Of a stretch of DNA of 15,611 bases, positions 7,683-15,611 are shown piece after piece. The notes below the pieces were generated by a model, which saw only the letters and a list, made by a program, of their open reading frames with translations, did not search any database and had not been told where the DNA came from. This DNA is from Coemansia sp. RSA 1804 (taxonomy: Eukaryota > Kickxellomycota > Kickxellomycetes > Kickxellales > Kickxellaceae). Where the stretch lies: the NCBI GenBank assembly GCA_027578815.1, contig JANBTH010000519.1:1-15611 (forward strand), read 5' to 3'. The translations under genes and the position numbers were made by a program. The stretch's first letter is position 1. Every line of letters starts with the position of its first letter.

Positions 7683-8287
7683 ATAAACTCTGAGCTTCGG
7701 CGCCATAAAAGTCTATAGCGGTTCATGACTAGAACCACAGCTAGTAGCTCTTTTATACTATTTGCATATCTATATTGCTACATTCTAGTTAGTATGTTTA
7801 TCTTAGCATCTGTAGCCAGTATCGCCATTAACTGTCTTTATAAGTTTATAAAATGCTAACGGTAGCTTTTAATTGTTAATAAGCAATTGTTTAAATGTCA
7901 GGGAAACAAGGATAATTTATGTGTTGTAGAATTAGGCCGGTATAGTGTTTAAAGGGTATATCAAGCCCACCCCTCCAGGATCCCCTTTGATGATCCTGGT
8001 TAGACTTCCACTAGTTGTTGGTTATTCAATATACTCTTTTATATCATAACATAACTTTTGTATATGCTACCCAAAGTCACAACAGCAAACGACAGATATG
8101 TACAAAAGATAATATATATAAAGCAACCTTGCAGAGTTGCAGAGTCTACAAACAAAAACATAATGGCTCTAAAGAGAAAAAGACCAAAAGAAAATCTATT
8201 ATGCCAGAAGAAAGAACCCAACACATACACCGGAAAGGAAAAGGATTCCTTCTATACACTTGAACCATCCAAACGAGAAAGTATCAA
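7683..8287. other. End of the AT-rich island and 3' region of the Mpv17-family gene
   Basis: No confident gene. It includes a perfect 8-bp inverted repeat (7975-7982 with 7992-7999), and 163 nt bounded by TGTTGT and ACAACA (7922-8084), the end style of Ty1/copia LTRs, though no target-site duplication is visible. A plus-strand frame from the ATG at 8163 runs antisense into the Mpv17-family gene and is not called. Confidence 0.35.
7975..7999. repeat. Perfect 8-bp inverted repeat with 9-nt loop
   Basis: CCAGGATC at 7975-7982 is the exact reverse complement of GATCCTGG at 7992-7999. It is GC-rich compared with its surroundings. It could be a hairpin in a transcript end or part of a transposon terminus. 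Confidence 0.7.
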
Positions 8288-9010
8288 CTATTCCTCGGTA
8301 TTGTCTACATCATTTCTCTCTTCAATGGATGCCAGCTTTTCGTTATTTACCCAGCTTAGATACGAGTCCCAAAAGAGATCAAAGCTGCTCCCAAATGGAA
8401 CACGGTAAATTAGTGGGATAAAGGCAAAGTTCACAGTCTGGATAATCGGGGAAATGGTAAGGCTTGTCAGGTATGTAGGTAAAAGAAGAGCAGAGATGCG
8501 GTACTTTGCATCACTTAGCCCACCGCCTTCCATTAAAGCCATTGAGCCAAAGAACAATGTGTATATAGCCGGTTCATAGACCAAGATATCACAGATCAGT
8601 CGCTTGCCAACCTGTTTTGCCGTATTCCTACGCTCCATTTTCCTCCTGGCTCTGTTGGCATGTCTGGCTGCGGCTGCGACCCCTGAATGAGCATGACTAG
8701 ACGGCGGCCTTCGTTTTGCCTTGAACCAGGTGTTTGAGGAACGGATCGGGAACCTCGAGTCAAGGAACCGGTGCCATCTGACACCGATAGGCGATATGCA
8801 TGTGGCAAACAGAATGAACCGCGATGTTCTCCACAGGTCGTAGCCTTTCGCTTCTCCCTCGGCCGCCGATGACGAGGCTGTAATGTGCTTGCCTACCGTT
8901 TGAGCTATCAGGTCGCCGCATGCCGACAAACACGCTTCTGTGACTGCTATTGTTACAAAGGGCCGCGCCTCGGCCTGGCGCGTCCAGAATCTGAAAAAGC
9001 TTGCCATCAT
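8288..9010 (-). CDS. Mpv17/PMP22 family membrane protein (Sym1-like)
   Basis: The gene is a single exon of 240 residues from the ATG at 9010. The frame stays open upstream only from a TTG and through an ATT microsatellite, so 9010 (or the adjacent ATG at 9007) is the likely start. Family landmarks appear in order: RPFVTIAVTEACLSACGDLIAQ (16-37), which matches the P-T-AVT-G-L-GD-IAQ opening; DLWRTSRFILFATCISPIGV (58-77); HRFLDSRFP (80-88); VGKRLICDILVYEPAIYTLF (134-153); and NFAFIPLIYRVPF (194-206) with a final W..YLSW. Four membrane segments are expected. Members such as Mpv17 and yeast Sym1 sit in the mitochondrial inner membrane, PMP22 in peroxisomes; proposed roles are channel or metabolite transport. 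Oddities: a basic insert of about 45 residues (89-133), and loss of the usual NWxxWPxxQ before NF (here SLTISPIIQT). It is divergent from SDH3. Organelle assignment is open. Confidence 0.88.
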   Translation of the reverse strand: MMASFFRFWTRQAEARPFVTIAVTEACLSACGDLIAQTVGKHITASSSAAEGEAKGYDLWRTSRFILFATCISPIGVRWHRFLDSRFPIRSSNTWFKAKRRPPSSHAHSGVAAAARHANRARRKMERRNTAKQVGKRLICDILVYEPAIYTLFFGSMALMEGGGLSDAKYRISALLLPTYLTSLTISPIIQTVNFAFIPLIYRVPFGSSFDLFWDSYLSWVNNEKLASIEERNDVDNTEE

Positions 9011-9665
9011 TTGCCTAATCGCTGCTAGCCCAAGTATCTGCTGGCGTGACCTGTGGATTTGCGTGTTGAAATGCAATATAATTATAATAATAATAATAAT
9101 AATGTCAAACTGAATGAACGAAAAGTTATGAATTAGAAAAGCAAGAAGAAAAAGATTACAAGGACGATTGAACAAGACAAATAGTTATATTGCGCAGAAA
9201 AAAGAAGGGAAAGGGAAAATGAATATACAGCTGTTACAAGGAGCCGAGCTAGCAGGATTCTCTTTAGAGAATGGTTCCTTTTCCTCCTTTTAAGCGGAAA
9301 GAACCACCGCTTCTTGGCGTCTTTTTTGGATCCGTGGATGGCAATTTCCGCGTGGAAAACACGAAAAGAAAGGCACATGCGTGATCCTTAGCATTAATCT
9401 AGACCAGCAGAATCAACCACAGAGAAAGAAGGCAGGCAATAGCGATGGAGGCTGTGAGAATTTCCATTGGAGGTTGGCTTTATCGGAGGATTTCTGATCG
9501 CTGAGCCTTTATCTCGTCTGAAAAAAAAAAAGAGAAACGCTTTCCCTTATTGTGTTCCACTTTTTACCTTTAAAATACCTTTTTTTTCCTCTTTGTAATT
9601 TCGTATAAACTATAACTCTCCAATCCGGTCAAATCAATTCGCTACCACCCCACTGCAATAGAAAA
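9011..9665. promoter_or_regulatory. Divergent promoter region between the Mpv17-family gene and SDH3
   Basis: 655 nt separate the two start codons. Two CCAAT boxes are visible: ATTGG at 9466-9470 and CCAAT at 9620-9624, the latter 41 nt before the SDH3 ATG. In fungi the Hap2/3/4/5 (CBC) complex binds CCAAT in promoters of respiratory genes, so regulation of SDH3 by it is plausible but inferred. A (TAA)7 microsatellite lies in the leader of the Mpv17-family gene. A minus-strand frame at 9133-9378 is low complexity and not called. Confidence 0.5.
9083..9103. repeat. (TAA)7 microsatellite
   Basis: Seven TAA units just upstream of the Mpv17-family start codon, probably in its 5' leader. Confidence 0.85.
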
Positions 9666-10307
9666 ATGATTTCAGCTGGGACCAGGACTGGGCTTCTTAA
9701 GGCCTCCCGCATTCCCCTCCAACGGACAATTGGCGCAAAGGGTGTTCGGTAAGCACAACAAGCCAGCAAGCCCTTTTATTATTTACTTGTACATACAGCC
9801 AGGGCATTAAACTGAGACTTTTAACCCTTGTCCTCCAAATTCCTCTCTAAAAACTGTAGGGCATTTATTGCCACGCCCAAACGCTGCACGGAAGAAGAGT
9901 CTCAGGCAGCGGTTGCAGAGCGTGCCAGGAAGAACCGGCCAGTATCGCCAAACCTAGGTATCTACAAGCCACAGATGTCGATGGTTCTGTCAGCGCTTCA
10001 CCGTAACACGGGCGTGGCTGTTGCGGGTGCAGCGTACTTGTACACAGCGGCATTTGGAGTAGCACCGTTGCTTGGACTGGACCTTGGCTCCGTGACGGCG
10101 GCAAGCACGGTTGCAGCGCTGCCGATTCCCGTGCTTCTGGGGCTCAAGGCGCTCATTTCGGGGTGTCTTTCATTCCACTGCTTTAATGGCATCCGCCATT
10201 TGGTGTGGGACACTGGAAAGTATGTCAGCAACCAGGGCGTGTTCAAGACCGGGTATGCTGTCATTGGCGCAACAGCGCTGGCGACTGGATATCTGACGTT
10301 CTTCTAG
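9666..10307 (+). CDS. SDH3: Succinate dehydrogenase cytochrome b560 subunit (complex II membrane anchor), two exons
   Basis: Exon 1 is 9666-9748 and exon 2 is 9860-10307, giving 176 residues. Sdh3 anchors the succinate dehydrogenase head to the mitochondrial inner membrane, helps bind heme b and forms part of the ubiquinone site, passing electrons from succinate to ubiquinone. The first 36 residues are basic and lack acidic residues, as in a matrix-targeting presequence. The signature RPVSPNLGIYKPQ (54-66) is followed by S72-A-L-H75-R76-N-T-G; S72 and R76 align with the E. coli SdhC quinone-site Ser27 and Arg31. Three membrane segments lie near 78-101, 109-133 and 155-175. FHCFNGIRHLVWDTG (133-147) carries H134, which aligns with the SdhC heme ligand His84. 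The usual SPHL reads SPNL here (N59). Length fits the family. It shares a promoter region with the divergent Mpv17-family gene. Confidence 0.96.
9749..9859 (+). other. Spliceosomal intron of SDH3
   Basis: A 111-nt intron with donor GTAAGC at 9749-9754 and acceptor TGTAG ending at 9859, preceded by CTCTCTAAAAAC as a branch-point candidate. CG of exon 1 joins G9860 to make Arg28, linking the presequence to the conserved part in frame. Confidence 0.88.
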
Positions 10308-11501
10308 ATAAGCTTTGGGCTTTCTATTATTTTTGTAGGCGTTTTCCTTTGAAACTCTCGCTGAAAGCAACCTTTGTCAAATCGAGGCAACAAAGCTCTC
10401 AAAGCGACTCTTGTTACTGATCTGATTGCGTCTGATGATTAGCCATACTTGTTTGTTTATTGATTTTCATGCAGAAAATGACGACAGTGAAGAGAAAGCG
10501 GTCTGAATGCGGTTTCAATGCGGAACGAAAAGGAAAAGGAAAAGAAAAGCAGCATAGAGCGACACTTCTTTACATGTTTATTTTTCATGTGGAAAATAGG
10601 CTTCTCCACCATCTTTTCATATTGACAACAACAAAAACAACAGCGTCTTTGCTTTCCTTTTTTCTGTTCTGTTGCCATATTTGGGAAAAGAGAAATAGAC
10701 TTGCTGATACATATCCATTTTCGTGCTTGCGTGAGTGAGTGAGCGAGCGTTGTTTTGAGAAACCAAAGGATTTGCTAAAGAGAGGAGAGGAGAGTTTTTA
10801 TTCTTGTTTTTCTACCTATTTTTCTGTTTTCTTTTTTGTCTCTTTCCCCCCTTTTCCCGTTTCCTTTCTTTTTTGTCCGATTAAAGTGGTAGTAGAGAAG
10901 GGTCCTGGCGACCACAACACACCATTTAGTTCTTTTTAACGTTTACTTTTCGTAGTTAATCGTTGACCGATAGCTATACCAACGACGAAAAGCTCCTTTC
11001 CTAGACGCATTTCACTCTTTCTTGTTATACCTTTGACCCTTTAACGGCTTGCAACTCAACCTCAACTGGTAAAAAGAGGGTGTTCTTAAATAAAGTAAGT
11101 TGATGTAATGAAAAAAGTGCTTTATTTTGCCACAAGGACACATAGTGAGCGGGTTATAAACTGTTATCACATGGATAGCGGCAGATGCAAGGAACGAGAG
11201 AATTGTATCTGTTTTTCCCTTGTCTTATTTCATTATTCAACCGTGGCATTGTGTGTGTTCTTGTGTATTTATTGGGACATTCAAAAGTATAAAAAAAGGG
11301 AAAACCCATTTATGGTGGGGGGGTATTGTCTCAACAATGAATGCGTGTTGCAGGGAGGCGAGGTGTTGGAGAAGATGGTAGGTGGGTGTTATGCTTTGGG
11401 CTAATTGTTTGGTTGTTTGTTTACCATCTTGGCAACACCCGAGTGGTTAATAAACATTATGGAACGGCGTTTATAGATTGATAGATAAAACAAGCGTACG
11501 C
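10308..11501. other. Long spacer without a recognisable gene
   Basis: No protein, tRNA or other RNA gene can be supported. It contains pyrimidine-rich stretches (about 10790-10875), an A/G tract at 10527-10549, and a GAGT/GAGC repeat at 10731-10749. A 98-codon plus-strand frame at 11108-11404 has no recognisable features. The part near SDH3 should hold its 3' end, but I see no AATAAA there. Confidence 0.4.
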
Positions 11502-11513
11502 TATATATAAAAA
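11502..11513 (+). promoter_or_regulatory. TATA-box candidate for the large membrane-protein gene
   Basis: TATATATAAAAA lies 277 nt upstream of the ATG at 11790, followed by A-rich sequence and a (TC)8 run at 11578-11593, a usual fungal promoter/leader arrangement. No transcript evidence can be seen in sequence. Confidence 0.45.
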
Positions 11514-11577
11514 GGAACGCTAGGAGCGTGCCCGCGAACACTAGCATTTATCGCCAGGATATTTTTTGTTTGCTTTA

Positions 11578-11593
11578 TCTCTCTCTCTCTCTC
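11578..11593. repeat. (TC)8 microsatellite
   Basis: Eight TC units in the likely 5' leader of the following gene. Confidence 0.85.
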
Positions 11594-11789
11594 ATTCAGC
11601 AGAAGCGAGCGAACTGAACAAAAAAAAGTGGAAGACGGAGAACAGAAAGCGAATAAAAGGGACGACAGAGCAGACAAACGATTGATAATTGCGGCTCTGC
11701 GCTGTTTTCCTGGTTCCACAGTAAAGATAAACCCCTAGAAAAGTTACGATATCTAACGAATAGGCATATACGTGACAAGAATAAAAAGA

Positions 11790-14342
11790 ATGAATCTCTC
11801 GGGACTTTCGTACTTGCAGTTTGCGCTGGTGGACGGATTCGTGCTGGTGTACCTGTTTCTGCGCGTGCACATGGTGCGCGGATGGGCGGAGATCAACCCG
11901 GTGTCGGTGGCACGACTGAGCTCGCGCAACCGCGGCAGTGGAATGGTAACGCTAGTCGGGTTCTACAGCAGCGTGGCGGCAAGCGCGCTGTTTCTGGCGA
12001 AGGACGCAATAATGGCGGGACAGGAGCTGGATGACGTGGCGCTGTGCCGAACGGCCGTGTATCTCCAGCAGGCTGTAACGCCGCTGGATACGCAGCAGTT
12101 GGACGGCGTCAAGCACGGACTGGCGCTGTGGGACGTTGGCAGTGGACTGCAGCTGCTGGCGCTTGGATGCGTGATGAGCATGTGGGCGTCGGGCACGGTG
12201 AGACAGCTGCTGGGTCCAACGACGCTGCTGCGTGCGGCGACTGGCTGGGCGCTGCTGGGGCTGGGCGGCCTCGGTCTCGTAGGTGCCGTGGTGTCGCATG
12301 CGGCGGCATTCCATTCGTATGGCGACGATGCTGGACGCGCACGCAGTGTGGCACGGCTGGTGTCATCGGTGTTTTTTGCGGCGTTTCTGGGACTGGTTGC
12401 ATGGACCGCGGGCTGCGTGACGCGGATACTGCGACATACTGTGGCACGCGACCCGGCGGCCACTGCGGCGCTGGCGCTGGCGACGTTTGGCGCACACGGT
12501 GCGATGGAGGTGCCAATGGCGACGATGCAGTTCCTCGTCGGGATGCAGATGGTTGCTTTCATGCGTGACACGGCGGTGCATCTAAGCGCGCTGCTGCTGC
12601 TGCGTGTCGTGTTTTTCCTGGCGTTCGATATCAGCTATCTGACCCCGCAGCAGCTGGCGGTGTCCAATTTGGCAGAGAACAACGTGTTTACGGGGATTAG
12701 TACGCTGGCAACGGCGCTGATTTCTGCAGTGGTGGTGCAGGCGCTGTTTCCAGTGCAGCAACATGTAGTGGGCGCAGTGCTGGCCAAGGCAGCGACGGAG
12801 CTGGACGGCCCGCGAGCGCGGCTTGCCTTCATCGACGGTCAGGCATCGACGATGTCAACAGCAGGCGGCGATCGCAGCGTGATGATGGCGGTGCCCAAGC
12901 TGTCAGCCTCGGTGGCATCGCGCACGCACAGCTTCAGCAATGCTGGCGAGGCGACAATCAGATCGCGCGCCCCAACAACGGCCAGTCTGGCGGTTGAGAA
13001 GGCTACGGGCGCATCGTGGGGCTCGTCGTCGCATCAGCGGCTGAACTCGCAGCAGCTTGAGAAGCAGCAGCCGTTTGGCGACGCTGTGCCGCACCAGAAC
13101 GCTAACTATCTGGACCAGATTCCGTACATTGACCGCGCCGACAGGGAAAACTCGTTCTTCTCGCAGGGTCCGTGGACGCACCCGGTGACGCGCACGCTAT
13201 CGCCGCATCCGCTGGCGGAGTCTGCGTCGGCGGAGCGCACAAGTCAGATAGGCACCAACGCCAACCCGTTTGTGCGGCGGCAGGAGCAACAGAAGCAACA
13301 CTCTCACCTTGCTGTGCCCAACGCATCGCTAATCTTCAGTGACGATGGCGACGCACAGCCGAGGACCGACAGCGCCTTTATTCCATTGTCAAGCTCTAGC
13401 ATGGCGCTGACACAGAAGGATATGCAGGTGGACCACAGCGGCGGCGGCAGCAACGACCTCTCGGCCAGCATTGCAAGCAACATGACACGACCCAGCAACG
13501 GCCAGAGCCTGCATGCCGAGGCGCTGGTTGACAGGCAGGCGTCGCCACCGGCAGTGCCCGGCGACGACCGTCCCGACTCGATAGTGTCTTCCTACATCCG
13601 TCCCGACAACAGCGAGCTACCGACTATTCGCCGCTTGTTTGTCGATGCCGCGCGCCCGCCGTCGTTTGTGTCGGCCGACTACCAGTACGAGCCTGGTGAT
13701 CCTCGGTCGCCTGCGAATCCATTTGAGGATGCTTCCGACCATGTCAGACTCGGCGCCGCACCCATATTTGTTGCTAATGCTGCACCTTCTCCCGACGAAG
13801 CGCGGCCCAGCCTGGATCTTGCCACGCCTGGCCCTATTCTGATCCGCAAGGGATCCAAGGCCTCTGTCCGTCGCAAGGGAACCGTCGAGCGCCGCCGCAG
13901 AAGCCTGGACAAAACGCGCGGAAAGCCTACCACGTCGCCTGACAGCAGCACCGAGCGAATGGCTGCCAGCGCCAATGCTAGTGCCAGTGCCAGTGCTAAT
14001 GCCAGCGCCACCTCCAGTACTGAGGCTAATGCCAACGGTCTTGACACCGCTGCTTCCCAGACTGCTTCTGCTGCTGCTGCTGCTGCTGCGCCCGAGAAGA
14101 AGACTCTGCGCACCGCGCGGATGAGCGCTTTTAGCGGCGCACCTATCAAGCTTGCTGCTCTTCTGGGCAACAAGCCTGGCGGATCCCGGGACCGCTCTGC
14201 CGACCCCCTAGGTCTGCGCAATCCAGCGGCGGCTACCTCTCCGCTGGAGGTGGAGGACCCGATGAAGCGCGACTCGTCGACTATCAGCGGCGTCGACTGG
14301 GACCAGACACGCGGCAAGCACGCATCGGGAGCAAGCTTCCAT

Positions 14343-14384
<42 letters not shown>

Positions 14385-15074
14385 TATCACCAGTATCAGC
14401 CATCCCGCGACTCGATACCCGTTGACGGAGCCAGTCTCCCGGCCTTGCTGTTTAAAAACTCGGTATCCAGTATCGGCAGTCGAACAAGCAACGACGTGTT
14501 CACCAGCTTTGCTTCCATCCACACCACTGGTGGCGACGCCTTCTTTACGCCCGACGCCAGTCTTGCCCAGATAGACAACAGCTCACCGCAACAGCACCAA
14601 AACCAAACCCAGAACCAGAACCAGAACCAAATGCAGATCCAACACCAGCTCGAGTCGTCTGATGCAGACATACTAGCCATGCCTGCATCCTCTGCTGCCG
14701 ACGACCGTCCGTCCACGGCACCCACGTCAGCGTCGGCCGGATACCGACACACGCTGGAGGCAACCACACGACGGACATCGCCGTCGGCGCAGGAGATGTT
14801 TGACGGCAGCGGGGACGCTATCGCTGTGCGTGGCGCGCCATCGTCATCTGCTTTATCTTCGCCCGAGGGCGCTGCCAGCGGCTCAATACGTGTGCGCCGT
14901 GCACAGACGCTGCGGAAGGCTGTTGATACCGATGCGCTTGCCATTGAGCACTCGCTCCATACGTCAGAAAACGACAGGTCTGCTAATGCTTTGATTTCTG
15001 CGCTGCCGATGCCTGAGCCCCCCTCGTTGAATGATGGTTCTAGCAGTGGTGGTAGTGAGCGTGTCATTCTCTAG
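11790..15074 (+). CDS. Uncharacterised multipass membrane protein with a very long low-complexity cytosolic-type tail
   Basis: A single open frame of 1094 residues from the ATG at 11790; the frame extends six codons further only to a GTG. Residues 1-330 hold about eight hydrophobic segments, near 8-28, 51-71, 112-133, 148-172, 189-212, 224-255, 262-284 and 298-320. From about 350 to the end the protein is predicted disordered and rich in Ser, Ala, Pro, Gln and charged residues. It contains an Ala/Ser/Asn-alternating block (about 729-745), seven Ala (761-767), fourteen Gln (852-865, thirteen of them CAG) and a Gln/Asn alternation (about 934-950). Basic Ser-containing stretches such as RKGSKASVRRKG would suit phosphorylation. 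It may be a receptor-like or scaffold protein at a membrane, but no family is recognised and no catalytic motif is seen. The first third favours G-ending codons (gcg, ctg) more than the tail does. Confidence 0.8.
14343..14384 (+). repeat. CAG repeat encoding polyglutamine
   Basis: Thirteen CAG codons and one CAA in frame give Gln852-865 of the large membrane protein. Near-pure CAG makes length variation between strains likely. Confidence 0.95.
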
Positions 15075-15491
15075 TTTGTTCCCATCTCTTTTCTTTCTTC
15101 TTTCTTTTGCATGGGCATGGTTTGCTACTCGGTTTTCTTTTTATAAATGTTCCTTTTCCCATTTTCAATTTTCGCTCTCGTTCATGACATTTCTTCTTTT
15201 TCCCTTTTGCAAATATGCATTCGCAATTGATCCTTCAGTGTATCTGAATCCTACAAGGAGAAAAGAGGTTGACTATCTGTCATTTTGTCCATTACATTTT
15301 TCTTTCTCGGAAATGTCTTTTTGTTTGGTTTGTTTTGCTATGAAATAGAATTTTATTCTATGACTGATGCCATTATTAAAGAAAAAGCGGAGAAAATGGA
15401 AAACTAGTGTGAAGAAAGGTGCAGTGGCAAAAAAAATTAAAAGAAAAAGTCTAGTGTTGTTGGTAAGAATTAAAGTAGCAAATAGAAAAAT
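15075..15491. other. Convergent 3' region
   Basis: Pyrimidine-rich, then AT-rich sequence between the stop of the large gene and the small minus-strand frame. It should contain both 3' ends. No additional gene is supported; frames at 15031-15348 and 15367-15591 look like chance. Confidence 0.4.
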
Positions 15492-15581
15492 TTATAGTTC
15501 TTCCAAAAGACGCTCGATCTGGTCCTCAGTAGGCGGTGCGGGCTTCCAGCCGTCCGATTTGTACATAGTAGCAGCAGCCAT
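15492..15581 (-). CDS. 29-codon ORF with strong start context; possibly the last exon of a gene beyond the right edge
   Basis: On the minus strand, ATG at 15581 in the context AACCATGG opens 29 codons ending at TAA (15492-15494). The peptide has a hydrophilic body, DGWKPAPPTEDQIERLLEEL at its end, and no membrane or signal segment. The same frame is also open from the ATG back to the window edge, so this may instead be the C-terminal exon of a larger protein; an AG at 15606-15605 could be its acceptor. A WKPAPPTxxQIxxLLEEL-type ending looks like a structured helical C-terminus rather than random sequence, but I do not recognise the protein. Confidence 0.4.
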   Translation of the reverse strand: MAAATMYKSDGWKPAPPTEDQIERLLEEL

Positions 15582-15611
15582 GGTTAGATAGTGTGTGTAG
15601 TTTGCTAGAAG

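Noticed and set aside
8163..8408. 81-codon plus-strand frame with KRKRPKE start
   Set aside because: Its last third is antisense to the Mpv17-family coding end, and the rest lies in AT-rich DNA with no recognisable feature.
9133..9378. 81-codon minus-strand frame upstream of the Mpv17-family gene
   Set aside because: It is basic and F/L/S-rich low complexity, located in the promoter/leader region of the gene.
11108..11404. 98-codon plus-strand frame in the long spacer
   Set aside because: It has no signal, domain or codon bias like neighbouring genes, and odd scattered cysteines without a pattern.
11963..12571. Several long frames on both strands in the first part of the large membrane-protein gene
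   Set aside because: High GC content makes all frames open; only the 11790 frame gives regular membrane helices and continues for more than 1000 codons.

Overview
This is nuclear DNA of a fungus. Two genes carry one short intron each (111 and 126 nt) with GTAAGY donors and AG acceptors. The tRNA has eukaryotic Pol III signals, and the recognisable proteins are fungal types: a ZRC1/COT1-like zinc transporter, a PFA3-like DHHC palmitoyltransferase, an Mpv17/Sym1-family protein and Sdh3 of complex II. Small introns and tightly packed genes that alternate with an AT-rich gene desert would suit an early-diverging fungus, perhaps Kickxellomycotina, but that placement is only a guess.

Layout, left to right. 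At 1-147 (-) is the first 49 codons of a cation diffusion facilitator transporter whose remainder lies off the left edge. A promoter-like stretch follows, then an intronless tRNA-Gln(UUG) at 1031-1103 (+). At 1342-1830 and 2282-3058 (+) are two tandem genes for secreted, probably membrane-anchored proteins with twin CX3C cysteine motifs and no function that I recognise. At 3440-4666 (+) is a two-exon DHHC palmitoyltransferase whose intron ends in a tandem AG acceptor. From 4667 to 8287 lies an AT-rich island of 3.6 kb with no confident gene. It holds four small lysine- and arginine-rich reading frames of 57-75 codons; one looks like the DNA-binding end of a Tc1/mariner-type transposase and another like the second helix-turn-helix of such a protein, so this may be a transposon graveyard.

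From 8288 to 10307 two mitochondrial membrane-protein genes are transcribed divergently: an Mpv17/PMP22-family gene (-) and SDH3 (+). They share a 655-nt intergenic region with two CCAAT boxes. A 1.5-kb spacer without genes follows. At 11790-15074 (+) is an uncharacterised 1094-residue protein with about eight membrane segments and a very long low-complexity tail (polyQ, polyA, Q/N repeats). A 29-codon reading frame with an excellent start context sits at 15492-15581 (-), close to the right edge.

The genes do not form an obvious pathway. Most are housekeeping membrane proteins. The least explained parts are the paired CX3C secreted proteins, the AT-rich island and the large membrane protein. 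I see no CRISPR array, intact transposon or bacterial-type operon.
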